From Ilyonectria destructans (lineage: Eukaryota; Ascomycota; Sordariomycetes; Hypocreales; Nectriaceae), in assembly GCA_020740775.1 (NCBI GenBank), contig JAHEWK010000035.1, positions 248,001-312,000 on the forward strand: a stretch of 64,000 nt of DNA. Direction: 5' to 3'. This document shows positions 1 to 11,185 of this stretch, piece after piece. The position numbers and the translations under genes are program-made. Under the pieces are notes generated by a model. That model had not been told where the DNA came from. It ran no database searches and was given only the letters and a program-made list of their open reading frames with translations. How positions within the stretch are numbered: the first letter of the stretch is position 1; every line of letters starts with the position of its first letter.

Positions 1-519
1 TGTCATTATCACACCGTAACCTAAGACCGTCGCTAAGGATAGTGAACGCTTGAAGCCGCTGGGGGCTCCAAGTAATGTAGACGACGATATTATGAAGTTT
101 GCCTATCGCCCCTCGCTTTCTCCATTGCTCAATTTCCTCGTCGGACGGTCCATGGTAGGAATCTGTTGTGGGTAGGGATGCATCGAGGTAAATTACCAGG
201 AGGTAAATTACCAAAACCCCTAGGTAAATGACGGTCATAAACCCGAGGTTTATGACGCGTCATTTATCACGTGCTTCCAGTACTATTTGGTGACTACGGA
301 ACGGCGTCGGTGGAATGATATACGCACATACAGTTTGGTGTGCATTGGTATTCGTCGGGGATGAGGTACCGATCACACCAAAATCGGCTGTGCGGGTACA
401 AGAGGTCCATACCCCCGTGCAACGGCTCCGTGTTCGTTTCTTCGTCAAAACTCCCAGACTTGCTACTTCAATATGACAGTATTATATTTCTCGAAAGCCA
501 ACTTATTTACATTTCAACG
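1..519. other. Gene-free left edge with palindromes
   Basis: No convincing coding region is visible. The stretch holds two direct copies of the motif GGTAAATTACC (around 187-212) followed by a strong hairpin at 225-266. It lies downstream of the minus-strand hAT fragment that ends at 520, so it may include the non-coding end of that element, but no terminal inverted repeat could be paired. Confidence 0.5.
225..266. repeat. Near-perfect hairpin, 19-bp arms
   Basis: The left arm at 225-243 pairs with 247-266 across a three-base loop (CGA at 244-246), with a single bulged G at 257. The inner ten base pairs (GTCATAAACC and its complement) are perfect. Such palindromes are common near transposon ends. 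No function can be assigned. Confidence 0.7.
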
Positions 520-1706
520 TTAATAAACAGACTCTGTCTCTGCGTCCGTGCCTGCATCTACAAAAATGCAGTCCTGGAAGTCGTCCTCGAGCTCTAAGAG
601 CAACTTCACGTCAGCCGTCTCCCAGGATTGGCCGCTCGGCATTCTCCAAGGTGTCTCTTGGGCTGTCTCAAGTTTTCTCAACACCCGACTATTCATATAT
701 ATGAATGTCAATTTATTGGTGCTAGTGACAGTAAGACGATTGCGAATCTTGTTGTGGAGGAAATTGATGGAGGAAAAAGATCTCTCAGAAGGTACGGAAT
801 TAGCCAAAGCGCCCAGTACTCGTTTGGCCAATGCAGCGAGTGATACATTCATAGAATGAAGATACCGCCAACTGTCAAGGACGTGTTGGTGGTGCGGAGT
901 GCCCTCGGATGCTGCTCTGTATATGCGACTTCCTGGGCCAAAGAGGTTGCCCTCCCGAGCTCTAAATTGACAAAACTCCCGGAAGATATTGCCGTATTCC
1001 TCAGCGTTGGTGTTGTCCTCAAGAAAGTTGTGTGCTCTTCTGACAATGTCTGTGGTCAACAAATGGTGCTTCGGGTCGGTAGTGGCAGGGTCCAAAGCAA
1101 AGGCCATGTAGTGTATGTCGTCCGTTTGCACGTCAAACCGTTGCTTTCGTAATGCCTTCAGTTCTTGGTAGTTTATTAGTTGGTCCTGACCAGCCTCTTC
1201 CAATGCGTCCCATGAAGCCTGAATGGATAGCCAACGTGGAATGACCTCCCCAAGACCCGCGCGGTCGCGTTCTGAGTTGGCTTGGGCATGGCCAATCGGC
1301 TGAAGAACTTTGAATAACATTTCCAGATTGGCCCAAAATTCGAGATCGTTGATATATGATATCACCTGAGGTAGACTTGACTGTGTCACCTGTTCCTCCT
1401 CTTTGACAATTACCGGCTTCATTCCGTTGAGAATAACTGGATCGCGTGCGAAAGCTCGAAGGGCGTCTTTGTTGGCAAACACAGATTTAACAGCAGCAAG
1501 TTGTGTTCCCCAGCGTGTGATTGCAGCAGTAATGAACGCCTTGCGCTGCCCGTAGCATTCCTGCTGATGAATGCGAAGCCTTGACAACTGCAATTTGGCT
1601 TTCTTAAAGAAGGCAATGAGAAAAGTAATCTTCCCAAAGATTGGCATCCACCGCTTCGACTCCACAATGTCTTTGATAAGCAATTGAAAGACGCTATGAA
1701 ATGTTG
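520..1706 (-). pseudogene. hAT transposase C-terminal fragment fused to Copia frame
   Basis: This is the distal part of the 465-residue reading frame that starts at ATG 1917. From about residue 70 it looks like a hAT-superfamily transposase: an RNase H-like core region (motif AITRWGTQ near residue 135) and, near the C terminus, the hAT dimerisation signature with NSVPSERSFSS and KIRNRLT. The N-terminal BED finger and the first catalytic aspartate region are missing. The first 70 residues instead match the basic linker that precedes reverse transcriptase in the Copia element upstream, and the frame is shared. The fragment therefore cannot be an active transposase; it is a deletion or recombination product. 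A stop codon (TAA, 520-522) ends it. The exact breakpoint is inferred and could lie within about 30 bp of 1706. Confidence 0.7.
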
Positions 1707-4700
1707 CGAGGTTTCCCTCTGGATGTTGATCGGTTGGAAGCTGGGTAGTGAAAACGCTGTGCACGTTATCATCATACTTCCGATTTGGCTTTGGTGTCCG
1801 GTCGCTCTTGCGAGTCGGTTGGTCACCGTAGAGTTCCTTTTGGCTGCGGCGCGTGCGCGTTGTGCCGCGAGCTTCAGGAGTTGTTTGGTCACCTGACGGC
1901 TGCTTGTCCGGTTGCATGCTATTGCCTTCTGGGGAAGGTCACCGGCGTGGGTTCAGCGGTTGAACTACGATCGTGTCCCGGGTGACTCCTTCAGGACTAA
2001 GATCGTGTGACTCAGTTGAACTTGGAATGGCATGACTTGGCTCGATGTCTTCGAATCGGCTGTCTGGCGATGGCGCAGCTGATCTTCGTGTTGAGGTGTC
2101 ATGATATTCGTCAAGATCACTGTCTGGACCAGCCACGGACCGTTGGGCAGGTGAATTCGGGTCTGTTTGCAACGGCGGGTCTGGTGTTGAGGTGTTCGAG
2201 CCGGTTGACCCGGAAGCTGGCGAGGCGTCCCTACTGACCAGCTGTGGTGTTGGGTCCGGCGTCGGAAGGATTGGTGGTTCGCCCAGAGGTGTGAGAAGTC
2301 TTTGCGATAGAGAATGTACAGGCTGTGACGTGCTGTCAGCAGTGTCTGAAGTGGCTCCTCTAGTGTCTTCCACCCCCGAGTTCGAACCGTCTGGGCTGAA
2401 ACCCAAGATGTGGTCATCGAACTCATAGAGAAATTCGTCCAAGATCGTGTCCCAGTCTCGCCGAGGAAGTGGCTTCAACGCCTGCGGTGTTGGCCTGTAT
2501 TCCACGACCGCTTCCGTCTCGAGCTGTTCTTCTTTCTCTGGATCAAAGAATTCCTCTTCATTGAATCGTACGTCTCGGGACAGGGTGACCTGATTGAGCT
2601 TGGGGACCCAAATACGATAGATGTTGCTGGCGTGGTAACCAACGAGATATCCAACGTGTGCTCGTGGGCCAAGCTTGAACTGATTGATGTCTTTCCCGGC
2701 CTTATAGCGGCTGTTTATGGGATATGCTTTGCATCCATACGCATAAACCCCTCGCCAGTCTGGTCGGAGGTCCTTTGTTGCATCGAAGTCGACATTTGGC
2801 GGTCTATACCATCGAAAGTGCTGGTGAAACCAACGGTCCATCTTCTCCCTGGGTGACATCCACTCGTTCCTCCGGCTGGGAAGGATATTATGTATCCAAA
2901 CGGCTGCACGGTAGACTTCTGGCCAGAGCTCTTGCGGCAGAAGGCCGAACATACAGCGCATTCGTTGCTGATTGATACCACCAGGCCGTTCCGCTCCACC
3001 AGTTGGTTCTTTGGTGTGCGTCGGTGGAAGTTCAATCTCTATTCCTACCTCTGTCGCCCAAATCTGAAACTCGGAGTCCCTTTGAAACGGTAGATTAATG
3101 ACGGCCCTTTCGTTGTCGATTCTGATCTTGCAGATCGATGCACCCGTGTGTCGCTTGACTCGGGCCTCAAAGTCCTTGATGATCTTGCTGACTTCCGTCT
3201 TTGAAGCCAAGGACCAGGAGAACATCATGCCGCTGAATTCGTCTGTGATGAGCAGAACGTAGCAGGCTTTCTATCCATATTCCATACTCCATACAGGCCC
3301 GTATGGAATATGGAATATGGAATGCACCTCGTATGGAAGCTTATTCCATACGTATGGAATACAAAAAATGACGTCATCTCTCACACTGCCACTTATCGTA
3401 AAGAATCAGGTTTGGGAGCTCTGCAATTCAGTAATTGTACAGCGATTTGCCTGCTGTCGGCTGCAGACAGAGCTGATATTGAAGTATGAAACAGCATAAA
3501 CGATGGGTTTGGGATCACTCGGAAACAGACTGCAATAGCGGGGATAATATTTTCCGGAATAATCCATTATTCCATACGTATGGAATACGGACGGCCTGTA
3601 TGGAATATGGAGTATGGAGTATGGAACATTCCATACTCCATCACTTATTCCATACGCGTATGGATAGAAAGCCTGGAACGTAGCGGTGTCCATTGTTTGC
3701 CGCAGGGAACTCGAAGATATCGATGAAGATCCGGTAAAACGGTTGTCTTGACCGGTTTGGTGATTCCCTGCGGGAGATAATCTCAGTCGCCTTGCCAGTG
3801 CCGCAGGCCGTGCATTGAACAGTAGTCGGACCCTTGATCCGGACTCCCTTGGTCTGCAAGACAAGTTGTTCAAGTGCTTGTGGCCCTGCGTGGCAAGAGC
3901 GAAGATGCCATATTTCGGAAGAATCTAGCCGCGGCGGAGCCGAAACCCTTGAAATCGCCATTCTCTGTCGTCTCGGCTTGAGGCGGTCCGCTTGGAAAGA
4001 GGAAAATACATCTTGGAAGGCGTTGAATACGGAGATCAATGATTGTGGAAGCTTGAAGTAAGAGCGGGAAACTGGCTTGTATTCGACTACATCGAGGTCG
4101 TATTGGTCTGTGAGACGACAGAGAATATCATTGTCGTCGTAGGTGCCCATTCGGAGCGTATTATCAAACCCACAATGCCATAATCCCTTCCTTGCAAGTT
4201 TCTTCGCGCTGATGATGTTCGTATGGAATCTTGGCACATACGCAACGTCAAGGAGGACAAGAGCGCGCGTGTTTCTTCCGTCTTCGCCATCCAGCACGTT
4301 TTCCATCCTTCGGATGCCTCGTGCTTCGACCTTCAAGGAACCTTCGCCGATCATAACATAGTCGGTTTCCACAGCTTCGCGGATGTCGGTCAGCAGACTC
4401 TTATCATTAACGATATGGGTAGTTGCTCCACCGTCATAGATCGTTGAATTATAAAGAGGATGCTTCTCGCGCAGGGCTGCAAAGACTGAACCGGTGGTTC
4501 CACTGGAGATGCCGTTGGCATCGATGGTCAAGCCAGCAAAGTCTCCGTGTTTACGTGGGTCCCCCTTGTTCTCTGGTTGATCCGACTTGGCGGTGGCTGC
4601 CGAACCCTTGACCGTGTCCACAAGGCTCTTCCACTTGGCTTGCTTCAGAGCTTCCTTGCAGGCCTTGATGCGGCTTGACTTAACGTGTCTTCCATCCTTA

Positions 4701-5620
4701 GACTCGCCATTGATTGCGATCTGCACTGCGGTGCAATCAACGGGCTTCCATCGATGTTTGGACGACGGCAATCCACACGGACAGTGGCTTTGGGCTGCAT
4801 CAGAGACGGCAAACACGCTGTCGGTCAGCTTGCTGGTCATTCTGGTGCTTCGAACCTGTTCGTGAAACAGTTCGCCCAACGCACGTAGTGTGACATCCAT
4901 CTTGAGGCCAAACTTCTTGCTGTTCGTAATTTGAACCTTCTGCTGGCTTGCCCAAGTTGGGTCAAAGGCAGAAGTCGCAGCGAGGAAATCATTGAGGGCA
5001 GACTGTCCTTCAAGCTCAGCGATCTTGTGTCTCTCGCCTTCTAACTTCGCCTTACTCCAAGCCACAAGCCAGTCTTCCGGCTTGACCCTCTTAGTCTGGA
5101 CAAGGACCTGTCGATATCTTAACCGTGCCTCCTCCTTCTGTTCGCCCTCAGAGGGTGCAAGGCTAGATCTCAGGTCTCGGACAATAGCACGAAGGTCAGA
5201 CTTAGAAGTCGTGTTGCCGAGATAGGTCTTATCGACGGTTGATCGAACCCAAACAGCGAGTTCAGCATAAGCACGCTGCCGGTTGGCGAAGGTCGCGAGT
5301 TTGACCTTGTATTCTGACTGGAGGCGAGTGAGTCGAGTCCACTGACCATCGGTCAGGTCTGTAGCCGGCTCTGGTCTTGGTCCGGCGACCGCAGCGTTCT
5401 GCTGGGTTGCGTGTGCCCAAGCCTCGTAGGCAGCCTTGTTGAGTAGACCAAGCATTTCTTCAGAGGTCATAGGCTCCTTTGGTTCTTCCAGGATCGGAGC
5501 ATCCTTATCGGGATCGACAAAGTGGAAGATCTTGGAAGTCTCAGCCCTTGAGACGAAATCGTCGTACCAGGCAGTCCATTCGGACGGTCTGGAGAGCGCA
5601 ACTTCGGACTTGACTGTCAT
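1707..5620 (-). pseudogene. Copia-type gag-pol, interrupted and truncated
   Basis: A Ty1/Copia retrotransposon polyprotein read leftwards. The likely ATG is at 5620 (an upstream TTG extends the frame). In order: a gag region; a zinc-knuckle-like cluster CPCGLPSSKHRW with a following Cys; an aspartic protease with DGGATTHI, where most relatives have D-S/T-G; a GAG pre-integrase HHCC zinc module (WHLRSCH, then CTAC); and the integrase core with FIDIF, then RIDNE and a downstream Glu region. A Ser/Pro-rich linker follows. Three lesions are visible: a 413-bp MITE at 3263-3675 inside the integrase; one in-frame TGA at 1939-1941 (a CGA Arg would need only C to T); and loss of reverse transcriptase and RNase H beyond about 1707. 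Removing the MITE plus one 8-bp duplication (421 bp) puts both halves back in one frame. No 3' LTR was found. Confidence 0.85.
3263..3675. mobile_element. hAT-type MITE inserted in Copia integrase
   Basis: The 413-bp element begins CAGGCTTTCTATCCATA and ends with its exact reverse complement, giving a 17-bp perfect terminal inverted repeat. It is flanked by the identical 8-bp sequence GAACGTAG at 3255-3262 and 3676-3683. An 8-bp duplication and a CAG...CTG terminus are hallmarks of the hAT superfamily. Inside both ends the motif TTCCATAC/GTATGGAA is repeated many times in both orientations, as in hAT subterminal binding sites. There is no transposase gene, so mobility would depend on a partner element. 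The perfect duplication implies a fairly recent insertion. Confidence 0.93.
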
Positions 5621-5790
5621 CTTTGGAAAGGCTTGGTGTTGGGCAGCAAAAAGGGCCGACTGGCAGGCAGGCAGCAGATGAGGCTTGTGGCAGGACTCGG
5701 TTCCGTTATGTGATGTGTGGTGATAGGCGTCGTGCAAGTGACCTTGCGCAACGGTCGGAATCAGCTATGATGAGCGCCTAAAGTGCTACC

Positions 5791-5801
5791 GGGCTCATAA
5801 C
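5791..5801 (-). other. Primer-binding site, half initiator tRNA-Met type
   Basis: On the minus strand the 11 bases directly after the 5' LTR read GTTATGAGCCC, complementary to the anticodon arm of eukaryotic initiator tRNA-Met. Many Copia elements prime reverse transcription from such an internal tRNA half rather than from the tRNA 3' end. The site sits between the proposed LTR end (5802) and gag, exactly where it is expected. Confidence 0.75.
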
Positions 5802-6134
5802 TGTCAGACAATTGGCTCCACAGGGATCATTGTTGGCACCAGTCAATTGATGAGAATTATCTAAGGAGCAAGAACTCAATGACAGGATTCAGTGAGTCGT
5901 GTTGCCTCCTCTACCTGGGTAGGGTAGACTCTAGCGAGTTGATTCAACTAACTAGTCCCTGTGCTGTTTACTTTCAAGATGAAGAAAGGAAAGAATCTAA
6001 ATACAAACTGGGTGCGTGAAGACGCGTTATATCTTCTTTAATATAGAAGATTCGAGAATCAACTCGATGGCGCTGTGGAGAAGAATTCGGGCTTGGTGGC
6101 AGAGCCGCCAGCCAAGTGGGCCTGACCCGTTACA
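5802..6134 (-). repeat. Copia 5' LTR (proposed)
   Basis: Read on the minus strand, a 333-bp segment starts TGTAACGGGTCAGG and ends TGTCTGACA. It thus has TG...CA termini and lies against the primer-binding site. The start resembles the LTR-like sequence at 25409 (TGTAACGGGC). The outer limit is inferred because no second LTR copy exists in the window to compare. Confidence 0.65.
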
Positions 6135-6682
6135 CAATCAGCTGGGCCATGCCTTTGCAAAGCGGTATCGTCTTAACCTAACTCCGCAGTTGTCTAGTCA
6201 ACGTTGGCATGTTTACGTACGATCTCTACACGAAAGCGCAGAGATGTGCTCCAAACATGGCGGGGGACTTCTGTCCCCGAGCAGCAGTATCATGCAGCCT
6301 CCAAGCGACAACGGGCTGCCCGCCGGAGCGCTCAAACCCATGCCAACCTCATACTAACTGGTTCCTCCATGGCGGCATGGCGGCGTGAGCAGGGAAAATG
6401 ATATGGAGGTAACTCCTTCGTACATGCCTAATTATGCAGCCACAAGAGCGCGTTGCATGGAATATTTCAAGTCGTTCCATTTCCGAGCGCGAGGGATGCG
6501 CTGTTTTTACGTGACATCGCGGTTGACTCGTGGTGAAGCACAACACGAAATCCTGTTGCGATGAGTGGCCCAATCAAGCACTGGTTCTGGTGATGCTTAA
6601 GCTAAAAAAAAAAAAAAAAAAAGGCGTACGTTTAAAAGATGCGCTGTCATGGTATGTATCGTCTATTGGTATTGAGATTTCC
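6135..6682. other. No gene seen; poly(A) run
   Basis: No supportable coding region. A 19-base A homopolymer lies at 6604-6622, followed by short inverted copies of GGTATTGG and CCAATACC near 6675-6735. These could be the tail of an old retroposon or a decayed inverted-repeat element; neither can be shown. Confidence 0.4.
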
Positions 6683-7263
6683 TCAAACCATACCAGGTCT
6701 TGGCGGTATATACCATACCAATACCAACTCATACCAGACCATTCCGATCACTGGACCACGCGGGTCATTATATTCATCCTCATTATCTTCAGTCCAATTC
6801 TCATAATTCTCATACTTTTCGTAGATAGAAAGAATTTTGACTTTAGCCTGCACTGGGGTTGAGATGCCACCACTAGTACTTTCTGTAAACGTAATGTATC
6901 GCTCGACCCAATACCCAGCGTATAGAACGTAGCTACTGCTGAGATATTGCCAGCCACGATTCACGGCGACCTTTTCTGTTATCGTGATACTGTATTTTCT
7001 TCAGTCGTCACGATGCCATATGTGCCGGTGTCGACGGAGAATTTCCAATATCCGGTGGAACTGGGGCAGTTCTACGATCCGTCCAAGGCGGTGATCCTGA
7101 TTCTGGAGTTTTTATAGCCATCCACCCAGGGGATAAGAGCAGTTGTACTGTAGCCATAATAAGTCGGTTGGCCTTGAGCAATGCCCGAGAGGAGAAATAA
7201 TGCAAAACAAGCGAGGTTCGGAATTTGTGACAACATTTGAGACAGATTTAACACTGTCCGCAT
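6683..7263 (-). pseudogene. Decayed secreted-type protein gene
   Basis: The frame starting at a minus-strand Met near 7236 begins with a signal-peptide-like stretch (NLACFALFLLSGIAQG) followed by a mature-looking region with QPTYYGYSTTALIPWVDG. An in-frame TAG follows TALDGS at about 7070. The reading then resumes as NCPSSTGYWKFSVDTG, hits a frameshift near 6990, and continues as a Tyr-rich region (NRGWQYLSSSYVLYAGYW). The continuity of sensible sequence across the two lesions argues for a pseudogene rather than chance ORFs. I do not recognise the family. No intron with good splice sites explains the breaks. Confidence 0.4.
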
Positions 7264-7714
7264 CAGAGTAAAATCCTATATATATACGTTGTCTCGTATA
7301 GATATTTGTCGTTGCTGATGGATCCAATACGCCTAGGTCAATCAAGAGATGATGAATTGATCAAATGATCTGACTTCAATGATGATTGTATTGATGATCT
7401 TGGGTCCTTCCGGACCCCTCTTTCTGTGGGGGATTTAACTGTCAATCTCACCCCCCTCTATGATTAAGATCAGGATATTGAAATATCAGAGGATTGCATC
7501 AGCCGAGGGTCAATCCAACAGTTACCTAAAGTCCAAGTTCATAATGGCTTCAATGGAACCCTCTGATCTCACGTAAGACCCATCGATTGAGTCATTGTCA
7601 CGTCAATCCAATGACTATCCGCTTATCCCGGTCTTCCGATCTTAGCTGTGGAGCGGAAGAAGCCGCAAGACAGTCGGAATCTTCTCCATCGACCTTAATT
7701 GATCCTATCACACA
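7264..7714. other. No gene seen
   Basis: No coding signal. A short hairpin with arms GGGTCC and GGACCC around a TTCC loop lies at about 7402-7417. Confidence 0.4.
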
Positions 7715-7890
7715 ATACCGAAAGGGCGATCTGCATTCGTGACGCCGTGTTCGACTAGTCGGTCCACCATCGCAATATGTCCATAAGTGCTGCCAGGTGA
7801 AGAGCAGTCCAGCCGTCGTTCGATTTTTTCCTTACATTAACACCGAGTTCGACTAGTCAGTTTACCGTAGCAAGCTCTTTCTGTGGCATG
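7715..7890 (-). pseudogene. Ankyrin-repeat remnant
   Basis: Minus-strand translation shows about two degraded ankyrin units: LVELGVNV...NDGWTALHLAAL in one frame and YGHIAMVDRLVEHGV in the next. There is a stop before LVELG and a frameshift between units. DGWTALHLAA is the canonical turn and first helix of an ankyrin repeat. It may be debris of a gene related to the kinase-ankyrin gene at 12.6-14.2 kb. Confidence 0.55.
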
Positions 7891-10800
7891 TGACATTCAT
7901 GGCATGTAACATCATGTTTCAATAACATGTGATAGTATAACAATACAATCCCAACTCTCAACGAAACCTTCTCCCCTCCCTTCCATTGAGTAGTAAGTTA
8001 GGCGAGACAAGGCAATAATTCATTGTGCCGTAACAGATGACTCAACAGTCACGCCGTTCGCGATTGGTGTAGTGAATTTAGGCTGAGCTTGGCGTCGAAC
8101 CGAGTAGACCAATAAAACAATCGTTAGAAGTTTAGATGTGTATGGTAACTCGAGACTACGTGTCTATGACGCGTTATATATACCTTAGCCGGCGGGGGCG
8201 TGTTTTGAATGGATGGTCAAGCCCCGAGATGATGTTCCCTGATCATGAGGTGGACTGTTGATTCTGATGAAACAATGTTCCTTTTGGTGATGATGTTATG
8301 AGTTATATGATGTTCTTTGAAGATGCTATTCACTTGAATCAAATGCTGTGATTTCTCACGCTAGATCGCAATCGCACGTCGTGGCCCGCGATTCTGGGGA
8401 AGGTGCGATCGCTGCCCAGAGCTCAGCGCACCTAAGAGCCTGCGTGCAACCCACTGTCCTACGAGTTACATTCGCCTCATGTTTTGCTGGCACGCCCAAG
8501 ACACGTAGCATTCATAATACGCCAAGGCGGACGTGATTCGTGAACACGTCGAGTATGCATGCGCCGTCCAAGTGAGTGATTGCGCAGCAACCAACCAACC
8601 CTCGTCGGCAATGAAGAAGCCGATCGACAGAAAATTTGACGAATGAGACAATTGCCGTGTCTTGGCCTAACCAAGGCTGCTGTCTGCTTGGGCACAAAAG
8701 TCGAGTTGCGAGCACGCTTGCTTCTGTTGTGTCACTCAAATTGGAAGCATGAACGAATAGAAAGGGGGAAAGATGTCATCTGTTTTCTACCATGTGACAC
8801 TCTCGATCATTTCAGTCTACACCTCCTTTTTAGGTGTCTCATATCGAAATATGGGGGTTAGGGTACCAGGTGAGTTCAGAGCACAAAACCTCTCAGAATC
8901 AAGATAAAAATGATATGTATAATACAGCAAGAAAATTCTAGCCGAATTCATATAATTTCAGACTTGTTATCTATTTCTAGAATAAGTTAATATATAGATT
9001 TTGAAAAGTTTTAGGAATTCAAGTTTTGAGGAGTTCGTTGCGGACATAGGGAAAGTCTTGGCTTAGAAAAAATCGAAAGAGGAAAGGTGTGGACCCACTG
9101 AAGCGTCTTGGCTCAGAATAAATCAAAAAGGGAATAGTTAACTAGCACACGTCCGACGCCCTCCATGGCTCAAACACAGAGTGTTGTGTGATGTCAGGAG
9201 ATCGAGCGAAAATATGACGGTGCGAATTGAAGAGCGGGCGCTTTGGAGTGCACCACTAGTTGGCCAAAACCTTGAGGTGAGGGGCCGGCGCCAATCGCTG
9301 TCGAGAGACGTGGCACCCACCCTCTCAGTCCTCGAGTTTGAGGGGACTAGCACGGCAAATGAGCCGCTATGCCGTCCGATGTATTTCGGGTCTGCTTCCC
9401 TGTGGGCTGGGATCTTGGTGTAACTTGTGGATGGCGCCATGCAGACCTTCTCCCGAAATTTGGGCTGAAATAAATAAAATAAAATAAAACTCAAATCCTC
9501 CGTGCAGAGCACTCGTCTCAAAGCCCATTGGAGTTGATTCAGTCTGTCCCAAGAGTCCAAGCACAAGCCTGTGTAACCCGTCTATCCCTCCCCCTCCTTC
9601 GCAACCCCGTTGGGGTCAATTCAGGCCACTTCCGGCAGATTGGCCATCATGGCTGCATAAGTTATCTCCTCAAACAGAGGGGTTCGCTGACCCCCTCCGA
9701 TTTCCCGAAGATGGACGTTTGAACACCCCGCTCCCATGGGCGAAAGCCTATTTCTCCTTCACGGCCCAGTCGTGCCAAGCTTTTTGACACTGCGACCAGT
9801 ATCGCATTCAACAGCTCATTGTTGAATCACATTGACGGCCTGCCCTACTTGTGTGCACCCACAGCGGGTGGTCCTGCAAGCTATATATCGGGCAGAGGCG
9901 CCACCGAAGACTTGGATCTGCGTCATTGGCATCCAGCATCCCGCTGGCAGCCTGTTTGTTGAGCACCCTTATCCCAGACTCAAGCAGAATACTATCCTGG
10001 CTGGTGATTACAATCTCCTGGATCCCTTATGTCATCGTTCGTACAGTTGCGTTCTACGCCGGTGGGAGATCTTACGTTCGGTTCTCACCTAGATGTTATC
10101 GCCATCCAGTCAGACGAGCACCGCTTCCCCAATGTCTCAAAACAATATTATGTATCAGCCGACGCCAAGTTCAATAGTGACAGCTCATTCTCTGAAGAAG
10201 CAATTGATACCTCCGCGGTCCGCGATAGAAGTGGGTCTTATGACATTTTGATGACGAAGATGGGCGCTGATGCTCCTACTGTGCGATAGGACTGGACCCC
10301 AGCGTGGCTGATAGTTGTCGCGGGGTCTGCGAATCAAGTGTAGCCAACATGATTATTTTAGCTCGCGAGAGGTGGACGTGGTTCTTTAGGGTGTAGCTCT
10401 GAGTAGCTCACACATGTCGATGATTCCGAGACGTGCCACCTCACCCTGCCGGCATAGAGCTAAGAAATCAAATAACTTGAATATAAATGTTTCCTTTGAG
10501 ATAAACCGGGAGTCAACAAAAGTGAAAAGCCAGAAACGTGAAAGTTGAGGTGTGTAGTCTATCGTTGCTCATGGCCTGATAATACCTCTGTGGCATCTAA
10601 GGGCTGCCGCAACTTGCTAGGGTTATCCACTGACAGCTGAGCAATCGGGACGCGTCAGCAGGTTCAATGGGACACGGCTTGCCGGCAGCTTGATTTGAAC
10701 CACATGTAGTCTGCTGAGTGGCGGGGCGGTGGCGTCTTGGCGATGCAGAGCGGCGAAAGTGACATATCATCAGCTGTAAATAGAGGGTTGGTAGCTCTGG

Positions 10801-11185
10801 CTTCTGTCCGGGGATTGGCGGTTCAAAGGTGCACCCATGTCCACAGGACCTCAGTGCGTGCACGGACCAGATTTGTTGCATTTGATCAAATTACAGGCAG
10901 CCCTTGTTACAGTAGGATAATAGTGGCTTATTGCCCACGGGCTAGATAGAGATTTGAGACAAACGACCAATGAATCGTCTCATGTACTGCCTAGAGCCAA
11001 GTTCAAATTCAACGACATTCTTCTTGTTCTGTACGATAACGAGTGACAGCGCCTAAAAAACGTTGACAAGACGCGATAGAAGTTGCTGATTCCTAATGAA
11101 TGTGTTTCTTCCCTCCATCAGCCCCCCTCCCTACATCCTTCATTCTCACTCCCAAAGCAAATACCATGCAGTGATTTCAGTAGTC
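7891..11185. other. Long gene-free stretch
   Basis: Several frames of 60-140 codons occur on both strands but none has recognisable domain sequence, splice structure or consistent codon character. An AAAAT-type microsatellite lies at about 9466-9490. The region at 9832-10290 faintly recalls a LINE endonuclease (ILAGDYNLLDP) but not strongly enough to call. The rest appears to be unconstrained sequence. Confidence 0.45.

Noticed and set aside
1..520. hAT terminal repeat starting TAGGGATG at 173
   Set aside because: It fits a loose hAT consensus but has no partner end or duplicated flank.
9138..9566. 142-codon minus-strand ORF
   Set aside because: No domain, signal peptide or coding character; overlaps an AAAAT microsatellite; likely chance.
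9832..10290. Possible LINE endonuclease relic (ILAGDYNLLDP)
   Set aside because: Only one short motif fits and neighbouring motifs are missing; too weak to annotate.
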